From assembly GCA_000151295.1 (NCBI GenBank), contig GG745331.1, positions 1,135,443 to 1,199,442 on the forward strand: 64,000 nucleotides of DNA, in the 5' to 3' direction. Positions 21,113 to 33,255 of this stretch are shown here, in pieces. Under the pieces are notes generated by a model. The model searched no databases and was not told the DNA's origin. It was given only the letters and a program-made list of their open reading frames with translations. The position numbers and the translations under genes were made by a program. Position 1 is the stretch's first letter. Every line of letters begins with the position of its first letter. Origin of the DNA: Allomyces macrogynus ATCC 38327 (taxonomy: Eukaryota; Blastocladiomycota; Blastocladiomycetes; Blastocladiales; Blastocladiaceae).

Positions 21113-23376
21113 ATGCTCTCTTCAGTATGTGCCGATGACAACCGCCACCGCCACCTGGCCCACAAGGTCATGAACCTGACGCATCACGGCCTGGTGCTCG
21201 TGCTCGACCACCACGAGTCGGGCCGGTGGTCGCTGCCGCCGGCGGAGTTTGTGCCCGCGCAGGACGCGGCCTCGTTTTGCTCATGCAATCGCAACGGCGA
21301 AATGACGGGCACGGCGGGCGCGTATTGCTACCGGCTGCGCGCGCCCGTACGCGGCGAACTAGTCGATTTCTTTATCGTGTTCCTCTACTCGAACCCGCTG
21401 GTTGGTCCGTACATGTCGCTGGAAGAGCGTGGAAAAACAATGAATGGTTGGATTGATCGTGTTGTGCGTGGCCGATTTTTGTTAGGCTCGTTCAAGGCTG
21501 GCATCAAAGTGTATCGCGGTGACGAACCCACGCACGAGCGGCTCCGTCTCGACTACCAGTCTGTCACGTCGAATCGCACTGAGGTTCTGTTTGGCACCGA
21601 CGACAGCGACGAGGGCTACTTGGCTGTCAGCATCCCGGGCTCGCGTGTCGTGTTCGAAGTACGCGAGACGCACGGATCGCCCTTTGTCACGCCAGTCTCG
21701 ACGCCGTTATTCGATACGATGCCGTTTTTGCCGCACGTCTGCCGGCTCACGGGCGCGTCATTTGGCAGCGGACCAAGGAAACTCGGTGGGTCCGGACGCG
21801 GTGCCAGTGCACGCAAGGCCAAATTGTCGGCTGGGCCCTTCTACCCGAATGTGGCCCCGTATCGGCCTGGCTCGCTCTACCATCTGAAACTCGCCTACGT
21901 GAACCTCGATGTGATCCCGCCAAAAGACCGGCCCAAGATCGATGCCATGGACGCGATTGCGCAGCTGCTAGCGTCGTTCAACGTCGTGTGTGTGCAAAAC
22001 GTGCACAAGGCCGGCATCACCAAGGCCGTGGCAGCAGCAGCATCACGAGGGGTGACAGCGGTTCATGGTGCGTTTTGCGTGAGGGATTTGTGACTTCTTG
22101 GCGCCGACTGATTTGATACCCAATTCTGCGTAGACCGCGACATGCTCGTCTTGAGCGAGTATCCCATATTGGACCACGAGTTTGTACCGTTTCGTATCAT
22201 CGACAAGAACGTGAGGTGCGTTCGATTTCCTTCTTCCACCCGCCAGATCGAGTTGACCAATGCCTCTCACGCTCATGTTGCACATCTAGCCCATACGCGC
22301 CCGGATTCCTGTTTGTCAAGATTTTGCTTCCGCAAGGCGGCGCCGCCACGTTCATCCTGACTCGACTGCACTCGGTGGTGCCATTTCGCGCCCGACCACC
22401 CACCAACCTGTCGTCCCCCTTGCACTACGAAGCCGCGTCGGTCCGCTTCTCCCAGTTTCTCGACATCATGGCCTACATCCGGCGACGACCGACGATGCTC
22501 GAGGACGGTCTCTTTCTCATGGGCGACTTGGCCGTCACGCCGCCGGAACCGCCGGAAATTGCGCCGGACCTTCTCATGAAGCCGGCTCCTTCGGAGCAGG
22601 AGCCCTTCGCGTCGCTGCCTGACGAGCCCGACATTCCGCCCTTTTGCCCGTGTCGCAACACGTCCGACGGCGACGGTTCGTTCCGCACGTTACTGAATCT
22701 GGCGTGGCGCAGCACCGGCGCGCAACTCGCGCTCGATCTGTTCCACGACGCGAGCATGGACGCGCCGCTGAGCCATTTCATGGACATGGTCGCTGCTGTC
22801 GCCAAGGACCAGCCGCCGGCACCGGATACGGTCGCAGGTCGTGACCGCGTCATGTTTCTCGCCGCACCGACGGAGCTCGTGCACATTGGGGCCAATTTCG
22901 CGCGGCGGTCGTCGCACTTGATCGCACCGCCGCCTGAAATGCTGCTCGACCCGCCGGCACCGCTACCTCCCGTCGACACGACCAAGTTCCACATCGACTT
23001 GACTGTGACCCCACCGGCACCGAGCGACGACGCGGAACGTGCCGTGTCGCCCGCCGCGAGCACGGATTCCGGGTACGTTGAGGGCACGCTCCTGTCGGCG
23101 CCCGCGTCGCCCATGTCGCCGCGAATTACGATGCCGGCACCGCCGCCATTACCGCCGCGGGCGCGATCGAGGTCAAGGTCGCGCGTGCGCGCTGAGGACA
23201 CGGATGAGCCCGCCAAGGTACTTCGGCAATTGGAAATTGGGCTCGAGCGGCGCGTAGTGGACGTGCCCATGGTCCAAGGCAAGCGCACGGTGCATGTGGC
23301 CATCGAGTTTCAGGCCGTGGGCGTGCAGGACCATTCGGCCGAGTACCGCAAGCGGATGCTGAGGAGGTTAGGGTGA
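21113..23376 (+). CDS. Two-domain protein: actinoporin-like N-terminus and degenerate endonuclease/exonuclease/phosphatase-like C-terminus
   Basis: Four exons: 21113-21404, 21486-22067, 22134-22215, 22290-23376; 680 codons in frame. The N-terminal about 200 residues show a pattern like the actinoporin fold: a TGTAGAYCYRL strand, a YSN triplet near residue 92 and IKVYRG after the first intron. This is pattern recognition, not proof, and no cytolytic activity is implied. From about residue 255 the order of blocks follows the EEP/neutral sphingomyelinase fold: VVCVQNVH (262), SEYPI (300), TRLHS (344), GDL (398), GRDRVMFL (502), SSHL (526). Key residues differ from active enzymes: Asn at the metal-binding Glu position, GDLA for GDFN, SSH for SDH, so catalysis looks lost. 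A Pro-rich and Arg/Ser-rich linker precedes a charged C-terminus. Confidence 0.5.
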
Positions 23377-24117
23377 TGGGATTCGTTGCCGTTTGTTTTT
23401 AGCGTGTCGGATCTGTGCTACCATGCAATTTTGTCGTGATTTATGATGTGAACCAAAGGGGAAATCGTTGTTGCGATGGGAAACTAGCCGGTGTTCATTG
23501 TTGTCGCGAGCATACCTCGCTGTGGAGATTTCTTCTGAGGAAAGGAACGAAAGGAGGTTGTGCTCTTCAAAAATCGGCCAAGGAGGTGTTTGACATGGCC
23601 GATCTGAGTGACGTGGTGACTGCCAGCCACTGGCTCGGCGATGTGCCAAACTGCAGCCCGAAACCGACGATCTACCCAGTCAAGACTTAATGCAAATGTT
23701 TTCAAGAGTCTTTCAAGGAATTTCCGAGCTCCGACCAAGCATGTGCTCTGCTCCCCGTCGCCATGGCTGACGTTGCCGGCATCTAAACCGTCATGTCGCC
23801 AGCCAGGCTCGTGCCCGAACCTCGACGTAAGCATCCGCAGCCGTTCTGCTTTTTTCAATGATTAAGGAGTCATTCCGTCACCTGGCATGCCGGCCTGCCT
23901 CGTGTCTGCGGACCCGCTGCGGTTGCTTCTGTCCGGCCACATCGAACCTGTCCAGATTGTGAACCAGACACTTTCGAGACTTCATGTCATGTCTTCTCCA
24001 CCTTGCGCCGAGTGCTTTGGTTCTCTCTTTTCAATTGCAGCCATGCTTGAATTCACGAACCGGACACTATTCGCCTCTCTCCCCCCCCCCCCCCCCCTCA
24101 ACGCAAACCGCATGGAG
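23377..24117. other. Intergenic with C17 homopolymer
   Basis: No recognisable gene. A run of 17 C on the plus strand occupies 24081-24097, preceded by a CT-rich stretch. It could be the leader of the decayed gene to its right. Confidence 0.5.
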
Positions 24118-25474
24118 GCCTCGACCATTGCGGCGCCCGTCCTCGGCGGGCTCATGTACAACCAGCTCGCGCAATTTACGGTCGCTGATTTGACCTGTGC
24201 CACACACGTTGCGCTCCACCTTCGCCGTCGATAACGGGTGCTCGAAAACGTGCGGGGCGGAAGGGGCATTGCGCTCTTGCCCTTTGCCTCGGGCTTCTTC
24301 GCGTCGCGGGGATATTTGGGGCCGCAAGGCTGTCTCGCTGGCCATGGTCGCTGCAAGCAGGAGGAGCCATCCGCCGTCTACGCCGCTGGACTTGTAGCAA
24401 TCCGATCGAACCTCTTCCGTGCTCAATTCTTTCCTCGCCCCTCGACGATAACGAGATCCGGTCGTGACCTCTTGTCCGCCCAGCAGCTCGCTACCACCCG
24501 CCTGCCTGCCTGCCCGCTGCACCGTTTCGCTCCACCGTTTCGCTCTTCGCGCCCTCGCCCGACCGCCTGGCTGCTCGACCGCCCGACCGCCCGCCCGCTC
24601 CGCGGATCACGCAGCGCAATCTCGTTACGCGCGCCTGAGTGGATCGTGCGCGGTGCCTGGTTTTCGCGCGCGCGCCGCCGGCCAACCACTTGCACCACGC
24701 TCGATTCCTCTGCGCACTACCCATCCTGCATTTCGCTCTCGCTGGCTGTGATCGGCGCACACTTCGTCATCATGTCCGTCTTCTGCTCCCCATCACGCCC
24801 GAGATCATTCGATTACATCGTCGTCCATGTTCTGACAGCGATCCCGCCCATTTCACAGGTCTGACGGCGAACCCGTGCCGGTGCTGTCGACCGCGCCGTC
24901 GATTGTCGCGAAGTATTTGCTTGTCGTGACTGAGTCGCTCTCCATCGTCGACGCTTTCTTCGACCAGTCAAACCCGGATCTCGACTCGGCTCTCATGCTT
25001 CTCGACGAGAATGCCAAGAGCGGACCGTACAAGCAGGAGATCGAGAACAGTGCGCAGCTCGAGTAGTCGCGTTTACGCGAGTTGCTCGTCTCGGGCGAGT
25101 CCATGTCGGTCGATTCGTGCCAGGCCGACTCGACAACCTGGCTCCCGATCTTGTTCATTGGCACCGAATCCGCGATTGCGAGCAAGTACGCGTTCATTTA
25201 ATGACCGTATTGGCAACATCTCGGTCACGTTGCCGTCTTGCCGCTCGCCGAGGCGCACGTCGTGCCCGTTTTCCAGCAAACCGCGACGCTGCTCCCGTAC
25301 ATGCACGGCCAGTACCCGCGTCTAATAAATGTGCTCGCGGAATTGGTGTTTGACGGGTTGGCGCAGGAGGTCCGCGATGCGCAAGGGCACTTTTGCTCGA
25401 ATTTCTCCCTTCATCCGCACCGACCCTGTTTCCTCGTCTCCCACGGAACCAACGAGTTGAATGCGGAGAAATAG
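24118..25474 (+). pseudogene. Decayed protein gene with in-frame stops, family unknown
   Basis: A coding-like opening (MEASTIAAPVLGGLMYNQLA) at 24118 ends at a TAA at 24232. Farther on, one frame from about 24869 to 25474 reads like protein throughout (IVAKYLLVVTESLSIVDAFF; then LPLAEAHVVPVFQQTATLLP; then ELVFDGLAQEVRDAQGHF) but contains TAG at 25064 and TAA-TGA at 25199-25204 before a final TAG. All three stop types occur, so a variant genetic code is unlikely. No intron with good sites removes them. The middle (24240-24860) is unreadable. Treat the two ends as possibly one dead gene; the joining is inference. Confidence 0.45.
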
Positions 25475-26706
25475 GCGCTCGCAACGGTCCTGGATGATGT
25501 GAAGGGTCTCCCCACGCTGCTGTGTGCCCGACGTTGCACGCCGTCCGACCTCGCCGCGTGCCGAGCCTTTCGCGTCGCCACCTGTCCCTGCCGCGCGCCC
25601 GGCCTCATGGGCCGCCCGGTCCCGCGTGCCCGATCCCGCGTGCGCCGGCTGTCAGACGCAAATCCGCCAAGGTCCTCGGTCAGTGTGCCACCAGCGCCAG
25701 GATCCGCTGGGCGCGAGGACGGTTCGCTGCTCCCGCCTGGGGCTGCCGCGCGTTGACGGCCGACTGAACTGGCGTTTGCGCAAGCGCTGCCACACGCCGC
25801 CGCGGCTGCTATGGCCAGTGGCCGCCACGACCGGCGGTCAAACTGGGTCAGGAATCGGCGCTGCAAAGCGAGTGGGGATCACTGCGTGGAAAGACTGGGG
25901 CCAGATGCAACGAGGCTACGCATCGTGGGGAGGTGGAGAGCGGTGGAGAGTGACGGACAGGAGGTCCAGAGGAGCGGCAGCAAGGCGTGGACGATCGCCT
26001 TGGCGGCGAGGTTTCAGTCAGTCTCGGTCACGGACGCGCCGTCCCTAGATCATCCTGAGCGGCCAGGAAGTGCGGGACGCGCAGGGTGCGGGTGCATGGC
26101 ATGGCATCGGTTGCCAAATCGGTCGTCCGTTGGTTCGTTGGTGTGCGCGTTCGTTGACGCGTTCGTTTGCCCGGTGAAGCTGGAACGACTTGGCAAGCGT
26201 CCACAAATGGCTGTACCTCTCACGATGCTTGGCAACCGCATTCGATTCAGCCAGCGGCGGCCTGGGCGACGCTTTCAACCAGGGCGGATTGCCTCGACTC
26301 ACGTCAGTCTAAACGGCGTGTGCATGAGGTCGCCAGTTCCAACCCAACCGCGTTCACGTCAAAGAGCCTGTCGTCACGAGACTGGTTCTGCGCTGCTGGA
26401 ATCCGGAAACTGAAGACACGTGAGAAACAGTCACTGGGCGGCGACTCGCGACGACCATCAGCAACTGTCGAACACGTCGTCGTTCTCGATGATCACCACC
26501 GTTCATGGCCACCAAGTGGCCACCTGCAGCTTTTCCACTGCCCGCAACACACTGCTAACCGACGACCTTGGAGTTCTCTGCAATCTGCGACCAGCTGCAC
26601 CGCATCCTGCTGGCCCGGTCCGAGCTTTTCAACTCAGCCGCGAAACTGCACATACATCCTTTGGTTCCCGCACTCGAATTTACTTGCACCTTGAAGTCGC
26701 TCCAGC
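25475..26706. other. Gene-poor stretch upstream of MCM2
   Basis: 1.2 kb without a recognisable gene on either strand. Open frames are short, Arg-rich shadows. The last 250 bp are less GC-rich and likely hold the MCM2 promoter and leader. Confidence 0.4.
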
Positions 26707-29672
26707 ATGGTATCTCGATTTATTCCTCATGCCGCGGACATTGCCCGAACTGGACGCTGATCCGACCATTTTTGTTCGGCTTTAGGCGGACCGCAAGCGC
26801 CCACGGTCACCTAGCCCGCACGATGATGACCGCATGTCGGTCCCGACGTCGCCCGGCGTGCGCACCTCGCTTCCGCCGAGCAGCCCCGTGCCGTTTGCCG
26901 AGGACGACCTGATTGCGCGCGACATCGATGATCTCGGCGGCGACGAGGACGAGGGCGACGGAATTGACCTGTTTGGGTCCGACATGGAGCGGTACGTTTG
27001 ATGTTGCTTTTGCGGGCAACCGTTTGTGAAGGTTTTTGTGCACGATGCTCATTACGGCCCCAAATTGCTTTCTTGCGTTCTAGCGATTACCGAGAACACG
27101 ACCGCTTGGACCGCTACGACGCCGTCGACCTGGACGACGAAGAGTACGCCCAAATGGACGCGGGCCAGCGCGCCGAGGTCGAGCGCATGATGCGGCGCCG
27201 CGACGCGCTCGAGGGCCGGCTGCCGATGCCGTTCATGGACGATCTCGGTATGTACGCAGCGGCGATCCCCTCCACTCTCGCTTGGCGACCTGCCTTGCCT
27301 TAGAGGGTGCTTGCGCTCACCACCATCCACTTTTTCTCTGCACAGAGGACGACCAAGAAATGGAAATGCAGCCGCGCCGCCGCCGCCGCGCCTACCACGA
27401 GGACGCTGACATGGACGCTGACCTGGCCGGCGACGGCGACTTGCTGCTCGAGAGCATCCACGATCTCAAGGGCCAGTCGATTGCCGAGTGGCTGGCCATG
27501 GACCGCCCGCGCAACACGGTGCGCAAGGAGCTGATGCAATTCCTGCAGTCCTACACGGACAAGCACGGTCAGTCGATTTACGGCGAGAAAATCAAGATCA
27601 TGGGCCAGCTGAACCGCGAGTCGCTCGAAGTCTCGTTTCAGCACCTTGAGGACGCGAATGCGATTCTCGCCTACCTGCTCTCCAACTCGCCCGTCGAAAT
27701 GCTCGCCATATTTGACGAAGTCGCGCGCGACGTGATCAAGTCCACCTATCCGGACTACGAAAAGATTCGCCAAGAGGTGCACGTGCGCATCACCGACCTG
27801 CCCGTCACGCTCTCGATCCGCGACCTGCGCGAGGTGCACCTCAACTCACTCGTGCGCATTTCGGGCGTCGTGACACGCCGTACGGGTGTGTTCCCGCAGC
27901 TCAAGTACGTCAAGTACGACTGCGTCAAGTGCGGCACCGTGATTGGCCCGATTCACCAGGACTCGACGACCGAGGTGCGCGTGAAGGCGTGCCCAAACTG
28001 CATGTCCAAGGGCCCGTTTGTGCTCAACTCGGAGCAGACCGTCTACCGCAACTTCCAAAAGCTCACGCTGCAGGAAACGCCCGGCACCGTGCCCGCCGGC
28101 CGCCTCCCGCGGCACCGCGAGGTGATTCTGCTCTGGGACTTGATCGACGCCGCTCGCCCGGGCGAGGAGATTGAAGTGGTCGGGATCTACCGGCACAACT
28201 TTGACATGTCGCTCAACACCAAGAACGGGTTCCCGGTGTTTTCGACCATCATCGAGGCCAACCACATCAGCAAGCGGGAGGACGAATTTGCGTCGCTGCG
28301 GCTCACGCAGGACGACATTGCGCAGATCAAGGAGCTTGCCAAGGACCCCAACATTGGCCGCCGGCTCATCAAGTCCATTGCGCCGTCGATCTACGGACAC
28401 GACGACATCAAGACGGCGATTGCCCTGGCGCTGTTTGGCGGCGTGCCGAAAAACGTCAACAACAAGCACCGCATCCGCGGCGACATTAACGTGTTGCTCC
28501 TCGGCGACCCGGGTACGGCCAAGTCGCAGTTTCTCAAGTACGTGGAAAAGACGGGCCACCGCGCCGTCTTCACGACGGGCCAGGGCGCCTCGGCGGTCGG
28601 TCTCACGGCGTCGGTGCGCAAGGACCCAATGTCCAAGGAGTGGACGCTCGAGGGCGGCGCCCTCGTCCTGGCTGACCGCGGCGTGTGCCTCATCGACGAG
28701 TTTGACAAGATGAACGACGCGGACCGCACCTCGATCCACGAGGCCATGGAGCAGCAGAGCATTTCCATTTCCAAGGCCGGCATCGTCACGTCGCTGCACG
28801 CGCGGTGCTCGATCATTGCCGCGGCCAACCCGATTCGCGGGCGCTACAACCAGCAAGTCAATTTCTCGCAAAACGTGGACCTGACCGAACCGATCCTGTC
28901 GCGTTTTGACGTGCTCTGTGTCGTCAAGGACCGCTCCGACCCAGAACTCGACGAAATGCTCGCCGAGTTTGTGATTGGGTCGCACATGCGGTCGCACCCG
29001 GCCGCGACCGCTGACGGCGTGGCGCACTTGCACGCCACGACCGATGCGACGCTGATCCCACAAGACTTGCTGAAAAAGTATATCATGTACGCGCGCGACA
29101 AGGTCACGCCTAAGCTGCACCAAATGGACGAGGACAAGGTGTCGCGTTTGTACGGCGAGTTGCGCCGCGAGTCGTTGCAGACTGGGTCGATCCCTATCAC
29201 CGTGCGGCACTTGGAGTCGATGATTCGCATGGCCGAGGCGCACGCGCGCATGCACTTGCGCGACCACGTGCGCGCTGACGATATCGACATGGCCATTTCC
29301 GTCATGATCAACTCGTTCGTTTCCACGCAAAAGTACACGGTCATGCGCACGCTGCGCAAGTCGTTTGCCAAGTATATTCGGTACCACCGCGACTCGGACG
29401 AGCTGCTCCTGTTCTGCCTCAACGAACTCGTGCGCGAGGCCGTGCGCATGTACCAGCTCGCGCACCGGTCTGGGCTCGCGGCGGCCGGCACGGGCGGAGG
29501 CGCAATGCCGGCACAGATCACGGTCAACATGGAGGAGTTTGTCTCGCGCGCGCGCGAACTGAACGTGCACGACGTGTCGCCCTTCCTCGAGTCGTCGCTG
29601 TTCCGTGCCAATGGGTTCACCGTGCGTGACGAGGGCGCAAGGGGACCGCGTGTTGTCAAGTCGTTTAGTTGA
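26707..29672 (+). CDS. MCM2: DNA replication licensing factor MCM2
   Basis: Subunit of the MCM2-7 replicative helicase. The main exon is 27346-29672, preceded by exons 27084-27247 and 26786-26991. The ATG is best placed at 26707-26709, directly followed by a GTATCT...TTTAG intron; this gives 899 codons in frame. The N-terminus is acidic with a Ser-Pro stretch (KRPRSPSPHDDD). A zinc-finger region follows (CVKCG...CPNC, residues about 316-343). The AAA+ core has Walker A GDPGTAKS (about 511), Walker B CLIDEFDK (about 572) and arginine finger SRFD (about 642). ISISKAGIVTSLHARCSI and the GSHMRSHPA context identify the MCM2 paralogue. The start-codon exon is inference. It is convergent with EutBC. 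Confidence 0.95.
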
Positions 29673-29977
29673 GCAGCAGGGGATGTGGCGCTTATCTCAT
29701 TGCTAGTGTCCTGGGTGGGAGAATTCGCGTGTTTACTGAAATCGTATGCGTTCTTGTTCGCTTCAACAAGGATGTGAAGTTTGATCGTCAAGTGTCGCTG
29801 AAGAAAGTTTCGGCACCCTGATTTTGGTCACTCCTGATGCAAATCTTGATGACCTCTTCCCATGACGGCACCTCCGACGACAGAACCAATCCAAACCAAG
29901 GCAGCTTCTTGATATTTACGTACATGATTCTCTGACGTCTTGGCTCCGTGAACCACCCTTTTCTTCAAAATCAACCA
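29673..29977. other. Convergent 3' flanks
   Basis: 305 bp between the MCM2 (+) and EutBC (-) stop codons. AT-richer than the surroundings. No gene seen. Confidence 0.5.
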
Positions 29978-32722
29978 TCAAACCCCAAGGCCGCGGCGCG
30001 AGTTGACGCGCATCAATGCGGGCATCGTCTCGTTAACATGCTTGCTCGCCACATCCGCGGCCTTGCTCGAACCCGGCGCGCACTCTTCACCCTCAGTAGC
30101 ACTCTCCAGGGCCCCATCCTCACGGCGCGCGCCCACGACTCTCTCTACGACCTGGTCCACAAACAGCAGGCACTCGCGAGCAGCCGTCCGAGGGTCCAGT
30201 GCCGTCGCCGACACCCCCGACACGACGCGCGCGTGGTTATGGTCGACACCCTGCGCCCAAGTGCCCGGCGTCGCCGCAACCAGGTACACCGAGAGCGAAT
30301 TCTGCCCGTTCCCCGGGCGCTCGCCAATCACATGGAACACGACCCCAACCTCTTCGTCAGCACCGTCGCGTGCGGCACGCGGGCTGAACAGGTCGCAGCC
30401 GACAACGTACCCGGCACGGACGCGCCCATTGCGCACGATAATCAGCGGGAACGGCAGATCGATCTGCCGCGCAGCGCATTCGGCGTGCAGCGCCTCGACG
30501 AGGACGTCAACATGGCCCGGCGCGTGGATGCTGTCGGCGTTCAATCCGTCGCTGATGACGATCGCCGCACGAACGTGACGGCCCGGCAAGGGCACGGACT
30601 GAGCACGCACTTGCGCGAGCAAGTCGAGCGACGCGCGCGTGAGCCGCTCCCCCGTCACGGGCCGCCGCAAGTACTCGTCACGTCCTTGCGCCTCTGATAC
30701 GAGCTCCACGGCATCCTGCGCGGGCTGGTCACCGATAACTGGAGCAAGCCGCACGCGCAGTGTGGCCGGGTGAATCTCCTGCCGCACGGCGCGCTTGGCG
30801 CCGTCGTATATCTCCTGCAGCCGTTGGCGCACGGTTGGCGGCGCGCGGAACGCGCCGTCGTGGCCGTACCCGAGATCGAGCCCACGGCGCTGCATTTTCT
30901 CGAGAATTGCGCGTCCCTCGGCGATAATCTCGGCGTGCGGGCGCGTATCGCCCTTGCGGTGCCGGTACGCGGCATACACGGCGGCCGTGTCCCCAGCACG
31001 GCCGGTCATGCTGCCGTCGTAGTTCATGACGCCGAGATCGTGCACGAAAAAGTCGCGCATTTCGTCCGTGCCGTGAACACCGTGCGCGAGCCGAAGTCGC
31101 GGGTGGTCACGGAACCCCGTTGTGATGTAGCTGAGCATTGGGTCGTTGCGGCCGGCCACGGCCATGTAGAAAGCCGGCCCCGCGGCGAGAACCGCGTCTT
31201 GGATGAACTCGATGTCATCGAGGGTGATGTCCATGTGGTAGGTCGCGCAAATGTCGAGGCCGAACGTCAGGCTAGATGGAAGCAGTTGAGCATCAGCGAG
31301 CCGCACGAGATTGCTCAAAGCAGGCGAAACGTACCCGTGCAGCTTACCCATACAAAGATCCTCGAGACACGCGCGCAGCAGCTGGTCGCGCGACTTGTGC
31401 ACTTCCGGCCCAATAAACCCAACCACGGAATTGACAATGGTCCAGTTGCGCGACTCGTTGCGCAGCGCGCGCGCGAGACCGTGTGCGCGGGCTTCACACG
31501 TCACCATATCGATCCCGTTGCTCGCACCATTCGTCACGGCACTGCCCTGGCCCGTCTCATAGTAGAGCGCGGGTACTTTGGTCGCGGCCGCGCGCAGCGA
31601 CGCGACCGAAATACCAAACACGCGGTTCACGGCCAACGTGCCGCCAATCGACTGGAACGCGACGCCAATCAGGTCGTGGCCCGGGGTCGACTCGATGAGC
31701 TGGGCCGCTGTGTGCGCAGCGGGCGATGCTGATCGTTCCGTCGCCGCAGGTGGTGGGGAAGAAGCGTTGCTCGAGCTCGAGGACGGAGCCGGGCTGCGCG
31801 ATCGGCGCAGTGCGTCGTCACGGTGCTGTCCGGCATGCACGGCCATTTGCTCGTCGAGGTGGGCCAGGACGCAGTGCTTGGTCTTGTCGCCGAGCTGGAA
31901 GGTCTGGATCACATCGAGGAGCACCGCCTCGAGCGTCGCGACGTTGGGCAGGTCGGATGCGACAATGTTGATGCCAAAAATGGCGTCGCCGCATCCGTAA
32001 CTGGGTGTCGAGTCGATCGGTCAGCTATAAACGGAGCTATCACCCCAGAGCCTCGTGTACGGAAGAAGACCGCACCTGAGCCCCTCGAGCACGCTCATGA
32101 GCACCTCCTCCGGGTCGTCGGTCGCGCTGTTGGGCTGGATGCGGCTCGCAAACCGGCCGTGCGTGCCGAGCGTACTGCCCGGCGCGGGCGGGTTCCAAAT
32201 TTTGCTTGCGACGCAAATCAAGTCGTCGTTGGACATGAGTTTGACGACACCTGCAATCACTTCGCTGCGCAGGCCCGGTAAAATCGCACGGATCGCATCC
32301 TCACTCGCATCAACAAGAAACTCGCGCAGTTCGCCGAGGGTCCACCCGGCGATCCGGGCCGCGACCTGCAGGTCGAGGCCAAATTCTTCGGCATAGTCGG
32401 CCAGCTCGCGGTCGTTGGAGAATCGGTCGGGCCGAATGTCGCCGACGCGCAGCAGCGACAGCTGGAGCCGCGCGGCGTCGCGCTCGGCGGGTGAGTGCGA
32501 GGCGATCCCGAGCGCGTCGTCCCCTTCCTTGAACTCGCTGGCGAGCCCGAATAGTCGGCGCAGGTCGGTTGGCGCCTCGGCGAGAATCAGACGAACCGGG
32601 TTGGGCGGGTCGGTGCCGTCGTTGGCGGGGCCGCGTCGGTCACGCTCTGGCGCGGGGTGCTGGTTGCTGTTGCCATCGTGCACGTCGGCGTCGGTTGCCG
32701 TGGCCGTGTGTGTGCGCGACAT
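29978..32722 (-). CDS. Fused ethanolamine ammonia-lyase, EutB-EutC
   Basis: Adenosylcobalamin-dependent enzyme turning ethanolamine into acetaldehyde and ammonia. Two exons (32722-32076, 32000-29978) give 889 codons. Residues about 40-560 are the EutB large subunit: GDDALGIASHSPAERDAAR, ASRIQPNSATDDPEEV, CGDAIFGIN (220), VAFQSIGGT, TGQGSAVTNGAS (364), TCEARAHGLARA, VVGFIGPE (409). Residues about 600-850 are the EutC small subunit: RRPVTGERL, IVISDGLNADS (696), VVFHVIGERPG (777), NSLSVYL, then a C-rich end. In most bacteria these are two genes in the eut operon; here they are one reading frame. A Ser/Pro-rich insert sits at residues about 265-300. No targeting signal is obvious. Intron, GC content and neighbours look native, so contamination is unlikely. 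Confidence 0.93.
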
Positions 32723-33255
32723 GGTGCTGGTCCGCCGGCTGGCTGTCGCGGTAGCGAGCAGACGGGAGTCGTGGGACGCCAGAGGGGCGGGAATGGCGAC
32801 GGTGCGCGAGCGCCACGCGCTGGAGCCAAGTCTCACCGCACGACAGCGGAGGTGCGCGCGGGTGGGACGGGATCGATCGGCGCAGTCCTCTCTGCAGTCG
32901 AAGGTGAGACGCGTGTCCGGCGGCGCGAGACACTCTGCGCGGGCGCGACCGTGGCACAGCAGCAAGTCACGCGAGTCACGCGCTGCGCCCACCGCAGCCT
33001 TCCGCGGGTCAGGCCAACCCAGCCGCGCCGCCACACCCACCAGCTGCACCGCCTGCCACGATGACTGGCGGCGGACCCGTCGCCTCTCCGCCTTCGACGA
33101 CGTCTCTCCTCGAGCTCCAAGCTGCAACGCCGTTGACCGACCTGACCGACTGGCTGCACTGCACTGCACCACCCTGCACTGCACCCGGCCTGTTGCTCGC
33201 CGCCGCCCCCGTCCCCGTCCCCGCCCAGCACCTCGTTTCTTCATACACTACCACC
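32723..33255. promoter_or_regulatory. Divergent intergenic region EutBC / EB1
   Basis: 533 bp between divergent starts. Close to the EB1 start is a short tandem CTGCACTGCAC repeat (about 33154-33187). No factor site recognised. Confidence 0.45.

Noticed and set aside
24118..25474. Alternative genetic code explaining the in-frame stops
   Set aside because: All three stop codons occur inside the frame, and every intact gene in the window ends with standard stops and uses none internally.
27846..29570. Long minus-strand open frame (574 codons) opposite MCM2
   Set aside because: It is the antisense shadow of a highly conserved GC-rich exon and reads as Arg/His/Val-rich sequence with no family features.
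29978..32722. EutBC as bacterial contamination or a mis-joined contig
   Set aside because: It has a GT-AG intron with the same GTGCG donor style as its neighbours and lies between typical eukaryotic genes.
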